16,964 nucleotides of DNA from an uncultured Bacilli bacterium (GTDB lineage Bacteria; Bacillota_I; Bacilli_A; RF39; UBA660). The notes below the pieces were generated by a model, which made no database searches, had not been told where the DNA came from, and saw only the letters and a list, made by a program, of their open reading frames with translations. The stretch is taken from positions 1 to 16,964 of the forward strand of contig CANQOD010000007.1 in NCBI GenBank assembly GCA_947625395.1, read 5' to 3'. Both the position numbers and the translations under genes were made by a program. Positions within the stretch are counted from its first letter, which is position 1; the number at the start of each line of letters is the position of its first letter. Of this stretch, positions 12,430 through 16,964 are shown one piece after another.

Positions 12430-13539
12430 ATGGAAATTCGCCAATTAAATTTAATTCAATTTCGTAATTACAAACGATTAGAAGTGAAATTGAGTCCATC
12501 TATGAATATTTTGATTGGAGAAAATGCCGCGGGGAAGACCAATATTTTGGAAGCCATCGAAGTTTTATCTCTTACCAAGAGTCACAGAGCGAGTGACAGT
12601 AGTTTAATTATGGATAAGAAGAACCTGATGAAAATAAAAGGTACAATTCAAGTGGACCACATTACGAGAAAATTGGAAGTAGAGTGTAACTTAGAGGGAA
12701 AAAAAACAAAAATTAATGGAACCAATATTGTTCGTATTGGGGATTACATCGCCGCTTTAAATACCATTTTGTTTTCTCCGGACGATATCGAAATTGTGAA
12801 AGGTTCTCCAAGCATTCGTAGAAATTTATTAAATATGGAATTATCGCAAATCTCAAAAGCTTATTTATCCAGTTATAACCAATATAATAAACTCCTGAAA
12901 ACACGAAATGAATATCTGAAAATTCTTTATACGAATCACATAGGAGATGAAAAATATTTATCCATTTTAACCGAAAAATTAGTGGAAAAAGCAGTGCTTA
13001 TTTATCAAACACGTTATCACTATATTCAACGGATTAATCAAATCATTTCCGATGTATTTCACGATATTCATAGTCCTCTTTCCTTACAAATTCAATATGA
13101 ATCGAACGTTTTATTTTCTTCCTTTGAAGAAGATAAAATGAAAGAAGAGCTTTTAAAAACGTATCAAAAACATTATCAAAAAGAAAGGAATTATGGCATG
13201 ACGCTCTATGGACCTCATCGAGATGATTTTACCTTTCTTCTCGATGGCAAAGATTTAAAAATTTATGGTTCCCAAGGACAACAGAAAGCAGCGATTCTTG
13301 CCTATAAATTGTCTTGCATTCCTATCTTTGAAGAACAAACAGGAACCAAGCCTGTCTTACTTTTAGATGATGTTTTTAGTGAACTTGATGGAAAAAAGCA
13401 GAATAAGTTATTAAAATATATAGGGAAAGATATTCAAAGTATCATAACAACCACAGATGTGAAACAGATAAGAAAGAGTTTACTTGACGAAGCAACGATT
13501 TTTAAAGTCATATCTGGAACAGTAGAAAGGAAGATATAA
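12430..13539 (+). CDS. recF: RecF, DNA gap repair and replication-restart protein
   Basis: A 369-residue SMC-like ATPase that acts with RecO and RecR to load RecA at single-strand gaps. Walker A GENAAGKT is at 30-37, following the typical start MEIRQLNLIQFRNY. Other family blocks are LFSPDDIEIVKGSP near 115-128, TLYGPHRDDF near 258-267, the GSQGQQK signature near 279-285, and Walker B LLLDD with Asp313 and Asp314, followed by VFSELD. The ATG at 12430 is the only usable start, since a stop lies 9 codons upstream in frame; its nearest Shine-Dalgarno (GAGGT) is 16 bases away, unusually far. It is followed by gyrB with no gap: the recF stop ends at 13539 and the gyrB ATG begins at 13540. Confidence 0.97.
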   Translation: MEIRQLNLIQFRNYKRLEVKLSPSMNILIGENAAGKTNILEAIEVLSLTKSHRASDSSLIMDKKNLMKIKGTIQVDHITRKLEVECNLEGKKTKINGTNIVRIGDYIAALNTILFSPDDIEIVKGSPSIRRNLLNMELSQISKAYLSSYNQYNKLLKTRNEYLKILYTNHIGDEKYLSILTEKLVEKAVLIYQTRYHYIQRINQIISDVFHDIHSPLSLQIQYESNVLFSSFEEDKMKEELLKTYQKHYQKERNYGMTLYGPHRDDFTFLLDGKDLKIYGSQGQQKAAILAYKLSCIPIFEEQTGTKPVLLLDDVFSELDGKKQNKLLKYIGKDIQSIITTTDVKQIRKSLLDEATIFKVISGTVERKI

Positions 13540-15465
13540 ATGAATGAAAAAGTAGAAACAAATTATGATTCATCAGCAATTCAAGTCTTAGAGGGCTTAG
13601 AAGCTGTAAGAAAACGACCTGGAATGTATATTGGAACGACGAGTTCAAGAGGACTTCATCATCTTGTTTGGGAAATTGTCGATAATGCGATTGATGAAGC
13701 CTTGGCTGGATACTGTACGCATATTGAAGTCACCATAGGAAAAGACAACAGTATCACGGTCAAAGATGATGGACGAGGCATTCCTGTGGATATTCATCCC
13801 AAAACAGGATTAAGTACAGTTGAAACAGTTTATACCGTTCTCCATGCGGGTGGTAAATTTGGTGGAGGCGGTTATAAAGTTTCCGGTGGACTTCATGGTG
13901 TAGGTGCATCTGTTGTCAACGCTTTAAGTGTTTGGCTTGAAGTCAAAGTCTATAAAGATGGCCATGTTTACTATCAGAAATACGTTAATGGTGGTCATCC
14001 TCAAGAGCCATTACATATCATTGATGATTGTGATGCGGACCGGACTGGTACGACAGTGACATTTTTACCTGACCCTGAAATTTTCCAAGAAACAACCATT
14101 TTTGATTATGAAATCTTAAGAAATCGTTTAAGAGAGCTGGCATTTTTAAATCGTGGCTTACGAATTTCTCTTTATGATGATAGGGAAGCCGATAAAAAAG
14201 ATTCTTTTCATTATGAGGGAGGAATTAGTGAGTATGTTGAGCTTTTAAATAAAAATAAAAATCCGATTCATCCAACGATTATTGATGTTTCCGGAAGCGA
14301 AAACGATATTATGTTAGAAGTGGCACTTCAATATAATGAAACATATAATGCCGGGATTTATTCGTTTGTGAATAACATTACTACTCCGGAGGGTGGTACC
14401 CATGAAGATGGTGTCAAAATGGCTTTGACTCGTATCTTAAATAAATATGCTCAGAATAGTGGAATGCTCAAAAATAATGATAATTCTTTAACGGGTGATG
14501 ATGTTAAAGAGGGCTTAACTATGATTGTTTCTGTGAAACATCCCAATCCACAATTTGAGGGACAGACCAAGACAAAGCTTGGAAACAGTGAAGTAAGAGG
14601 TATTGCAAATCGTATTTTTGCAGAATCTTTTGAACGCTTTTTAATGGAACATCCGGATGAAGCAAAAGTAATTGTTGATAAATCTATGACCGCCTCTCGT
14701 GCACGTATTGCGGCGAAAAAGGCAAGGGAATTAACCCGCCGTAAAGGCGACCTTGATGTAACCAACTTTTATGGAAAATTGTCTGATTGTAAAAGCAAAG
14801 ATGCGTCTGTCAGTGAAATCTTCTTGGTCGAGGGAGATTCTGCGGGTGGTTCTGCGATTAAAGGAAGAGATAGTGTAACACAAGCGATATTGCCATTGCG
14901 TGGAAAGATTTTGAATGTTGAAAAAGCCCGTCTTGATAGAGCATTATCAAACGAAGAAATTCGTACCATTATTACTGCTTTTGGTACAGGTATTGGTGAT
15001 GAATTTGACCTTTCTAAGTTACGATATAACAAAATCATTATTATGACCGATGCCGATGTGGATGGTTCCCATATTCGTGTGCTCTTATTAACCTTGTTTT
15101 ATCGCTTTTTTAAGCCAATTGTGGAAGCAGGCCATGTTTATGCTGCTCAACCACCTTTGTTTGTGATTAAACATGGAAAAACAATTAAATATGTTTTAAA
15201 TGAACAAGAACGTGATGAATATCTCGCAACGCTTGCTCCGAATACGAAATATGAAATTGCTCGTATGAAAGGTTTAGGAGAAATGGATGCGGAAGAGTTA
15301 AATGAAACCACCATGGATATTGAAAAAAGAGTGTTGCGACAAATTACGGTTGATGATGCAATTGCGGCGGATGATGTGTTCTCTCAATTGATGGGAGAAG
15401 AAGTGGAGCCAAGACGTGAATTTATTGAAACAAATGCTACTTATGTAGAAAACTTAGATGTATAG
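13540..15465 (+). CDS. gyrB: GyrB, DNA gyrase subunit B
   Basis: A 641-residue ATPase subunit of gyrase, matching the short Gram-positive form (B. subtilis 638). The GHKL ATPase domain (about 1-220) has EIVDNAIDEA (Glu45, Asn49), DDGRGIPV (76-83) and GGLHGVGASVVNALS (116-130). The transducer covers about 221-390. The TOPRIM domain has EGDSAGG with catalytic Glu431, PLRGKILNVEKA, and DADVDGSHI with Asp504 and Asp506. The tail ends with the tower-less GMGEMD/AEELNETTMD region and a short C-terminus. The start follows AAAGGAAG with a 6-base gap; translation is probably coupled to recF. The remB (yaaB) gene that separates recF and gyrB in B. subtilis is absent. Confidence 0.99.
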   Translation: MNEKVETNYDSSAIQVLEGLEAVRKRPGMYIGTTSSRGLHHLVWEIVDNAIDEALAGYCTHIEVTIGKDNSITVKDDGRGIPVDIHPKTGLSTVETVYTVLHAGGKFGGGGYKVSGGLHGVGASVVNALSVWLEVKVYKDGHVYYQKYVNGGHPQEPLHIIDDCDADRTGTTVTFLPDPEIFQETTIFDYEILRNRLRELAFLNRGLRISLYDDREADKKDSFHYEGGISEYVELLNKNKNPIHPTIIDVSGSENDIMLEVALQYNETYNAGIYSFVNNITTPEGGTHEDGVKMALTRILNKYAQNSGMLKNNDNSLTGDDVKEGLTMIVSVKHPNPQFEGQTKTKLGNSEVRGIANRIFAESFERFLMEHPDEAKVIVDKSMTASRARIAAKKARELTRRKGDLDVTNFYGKLSDCKSKDASVSEIFLVEGDSAGGSAIKGRDSVTQAILPLRGKILNVEKARLDRALSNEEIRTIITAFGTGIGDEFDLSKLRYNKIIIMTDADVDGSHIRVLLLTLFYRFFKPIVEAGHVYAAQPPLFVIKHGKTIKYVLNEQERDEYLATLAPNTKYEIARMKGLGEMDAEELNETTMDIEKRVLRQITVDDAIAADDVFSQLMGEEVEPRREFIETNATYVENLDV

Positions 15466-15474
15466 GAGGACAAC

Positions 15475-16964
15475 ATGGATAGATTAGAAACAAACAGTAT
15501 TGTAAAAGAAGTAAAAGATTCTTTCTTGGAATATTCAATGAGTGTCATTGTCGCACGTGCACTTCCTGATTTGCGTGATGGCTTGAAGCCTGTCCATCGT
15601 CGTATTTTATATTCCATGTATGAATCAGGGTATACACCCGATAAGCCCCATAAGAAATCAGCGAAAACAGTTGGAGAAGTTATGGGTAATTATCACCCAC
15701 ATGGAGATTCTAGTATTTATGAAGCGATGGTCCGAATGGCTCAAGATTTCTCTTATCGTTATATGTTAATTGATGGACATGGCAACTTTGGTAATATTGA
15801 GGGATATGGTGCAGCGGCGATGCGTTATACCGAAGCACGACTTTCAAAGATTTCGTTGGAACTATTGAGAAATATTAATAAAAATACAGTCAATTTTGTT
15901 CCAAACTTCGATGAAACAACGAAAGAACCTGAAGTTTTGCCTTCTCGTTTTCCAAATATTTTAGTCAATGGTACAACGGGAATTGCGGTAGGAATGGCGA
16001 CCAATATTCCACCGCATAATTTAGGGGAAGTCATTGATGGCTGTGTTGCTTATATTGATAATCCGGAGATTGATTTGGATGGATTAATGAAATACATCAA
16101 GGGTCCTGATTTTCCAACAGGCGCAACGATTTTAGGAAATAGTGGTATTCGCAAGGCGTATGAAACAGGTCGAGGAACGATTACGATTCGGAGTAAAGCC
16201 CAAATAGAAGAAAAAAATGGAAGACAATATATTATTGTTGATGAAGTTCCTTATGGCATCAATACGCTAGAGTTAAAGAATAAAGTGGCGGAACTGGTAC
16301 ATAATAAAGTGATTGATGGTATTGCTGATTATCATTCTGACTTAAAAGATGGCATTAAAATTACCATTACATTAAAGAAAGAAGCGAATGCCCAAGTTGT
16401 TTTGAATCAACTTTATAAACATACAGCGTTCCAAACAACCTATGGAATTATTTTCTTGATGTTGGACCAAGGTGTTCCAAAAACATTGGGATTAAAGGAT
16501 ATTATTGCGAAATATATTGATTATCAAAAGGAAATTATTATTCGCAGGACGCAATTTGATTTAGAAAATGCGGAAAAAAGAGTCCATATTTTAGAGGGTT
16601 TGAAAATTGCTTTGGACCACATTGATGCGGTGATAAAGTTAATTCGTGGTTCTAAAACGGATGAAGAAGCAAGAAATGGATTGATGAATCAATTTGCTTT
16701 AACAGAAGCCCAAGCCAATGCAATATTGGAAATGCGTCTTCGTCGGTTAACTGGATTAGAGCGTGATAAAATTGAAAATGAATTGAATGAATTATTGGCT
16801 TTAATCGCAGAATTAAAAGATATTTTAAGTAGTGAGGCGAAAGTGTTGGATGTCATTCGTACAGAATTATTAGAGATTAAGGCAAAATATGGGGATGAAC
16901 GTCGTACCAATATTGATATGACCGCAATTGAATATATTGAAGATGAATCTTTAATTCCAGTGGA
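15475..16964 (+). CDS. gyrA: GyrA, DNA gyrase subunit A (N-terminal part)
   Basis: The first 496 codons of gyrase A are present; the frame stays open to the window end. The breakage-reunion domain is seen: SFLEYSMSVIVARALPDLRD (16-35), the quinolone-determining region VGEVMGNYHPHGDSSIYE (66-83), and AAAMRYTEAR with catalytic Tyr118. The quinolone-sensitive pattern is kept: Ser79 and Glu83 stand at the positions of E. coli Ser83 and Asp87; Ser80 replaces the usual Ala. The coiled-coil arm (about 350-480) begins, and the C-terminal DNA-wrapping domain is outside the window. AGGAGGA overlaps the gyrB stop codon, and 9 bases separate the genes, so the subunits are co-translated. GyrA rather than ParC is supported by this adjacency to gyrB and the origin. 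Confidence 0.97.
   Translation, partial: MDRLETNSIVKEVKDSFLEYSMSVIVARALPDLRDGLKPVHRRILYSMYESGYTPDKPHKKSAKTVGEVMGNYHPHGDSSIYEAMVRMAQDFSYRYMLIDGHGNFGNIEGYGAAAMRYTEARLSKISLELLRNINKNTVNFVPNFDETTKEPEVLPSRFPNILVNGTTGIAVGMATNIPPHNLGEVIDGCVAYIDNPEIDLDGLMKYIKGPDFPTGATILGNSGIRKAYETGRGTITIRSKAQIEEKNGRQYIIVDEVPYGINTLELKNKVAELVHNKVIDGIADYHSDLKDGIKITITLKKEANAQVVLNQLYKHTAFQTTYGIIFLMLDQGVPKTLGLKDIIAKYIDYQKEIIIRRTQFDLENAEKRVHILEGLKIALDHIDAVIKLIRGSKTDEEARNGLMNQFALTEAQANAILEMRLRRLTGLERDKIENELNELLALIAELKDILSSEAKVLDVIRTELLEIKAKYGDERRTNIDMTAIEYIEDESLIPV

Noticed and set aside
15670..15723. Quinolone-resistance changes in gyrA
   Set aside because: Ser79 and Glu83 are sensitive-type residues; Ser80 in place of Ala is not by itself evidence of resistance.
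1..16964. parS or Noc-site palindromes
   Set aside because: I looked for the TTTCACGTGAAA and TTTCCCGGGAAA types by eye and found no convincing match; a computed search could still find degenerate ones.
1..16964. Mobile elements or CRISPR
   Set aside because: No transposase, integrase, terminal repeats or regularly spaced repeats are seen.

Overview
The window is a replication-origin region from a low-GC Gram-positive bacterium (Firmicutes/Bacillota). The gene order, AT-rich composition, strong Shine-Dalgarno sequences and a ComK homologue all fit the Bacilli/Erysipelotrichia side of the phylum. TGA is used as an ordinary stop (for example in rsmG) and Trp is encoded by TGG, so this is not a code-4 mollicute. 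I cannot name a genus from the sequence alone.

Layout. Genes diverge from an origin centred near 7.9-8.1 kb, so transcription on both arms runs with the replication forks. On the left (minus strand), reading outward, are rpmH, rnpA, yidC and jag, then mnmE, mnmG and rsmG, then a ParB/Noc-family gene, then parA, which is cut by the window start. On the right (plus strand) are dnaA and dnaN, a 1.6-kb accessory segment holding comK and a zinc-ribbon membrane-protein gene, then recF, gyrB and gyrA (cut by the window end). There are no rRNA or tRNA genes, insertion sequences or CRISPR arrays.

How the genes work together. DnaA binds clusters of DnaA boxes on both sides of its gene, a bipartite origin like that of B. 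subtilis. A tandem box pair in the dnaA-dnaN gap is followed directly by TAA triplets that resemble a DnaA-trio unwinding element. DnaN (clamp), RecF (gap repair) and gyrase (supercoiling) serve replication. RpmH, RnpA, YidC and Jag serve translation, tRNA processing and membrane insertion. MnmE and MnmG modify the tRNA wobble base and RsmG methylates 16S rRNA. ParA and the ParB/Noc protein organise the origin.

Most notable points. (1) The gene beside parA looks like Noc rather than ParB: three of the four residues known to set Noc DNA specificity are Noc-type, the C-terminus is Noc-like, the N-terminal membrane helix of Noc is missing, and there is a long Pro/Gln/Glu-rich linker. (2) comK lies between dnaN and recF, and its product lacks the C-terminal tail that carries the MecA-recognition motif in B. 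subtilis ComK. (3) The only exact consensus DnaA box I found in the window lies in front of the membrane-protein gene next to comK, not in the origin clusters. (4) A three-codon ORF with the best ribosome-binding site in its region precedes recF, which has no well-spaced site of its own. (5) L34 is only 40 residues long, and RnpA has Phe at the second Arg of its RNR motif. The S4-domain gene (yaaA) and remB (yaaB), usual in this cluster in B. subtilis, are absent.
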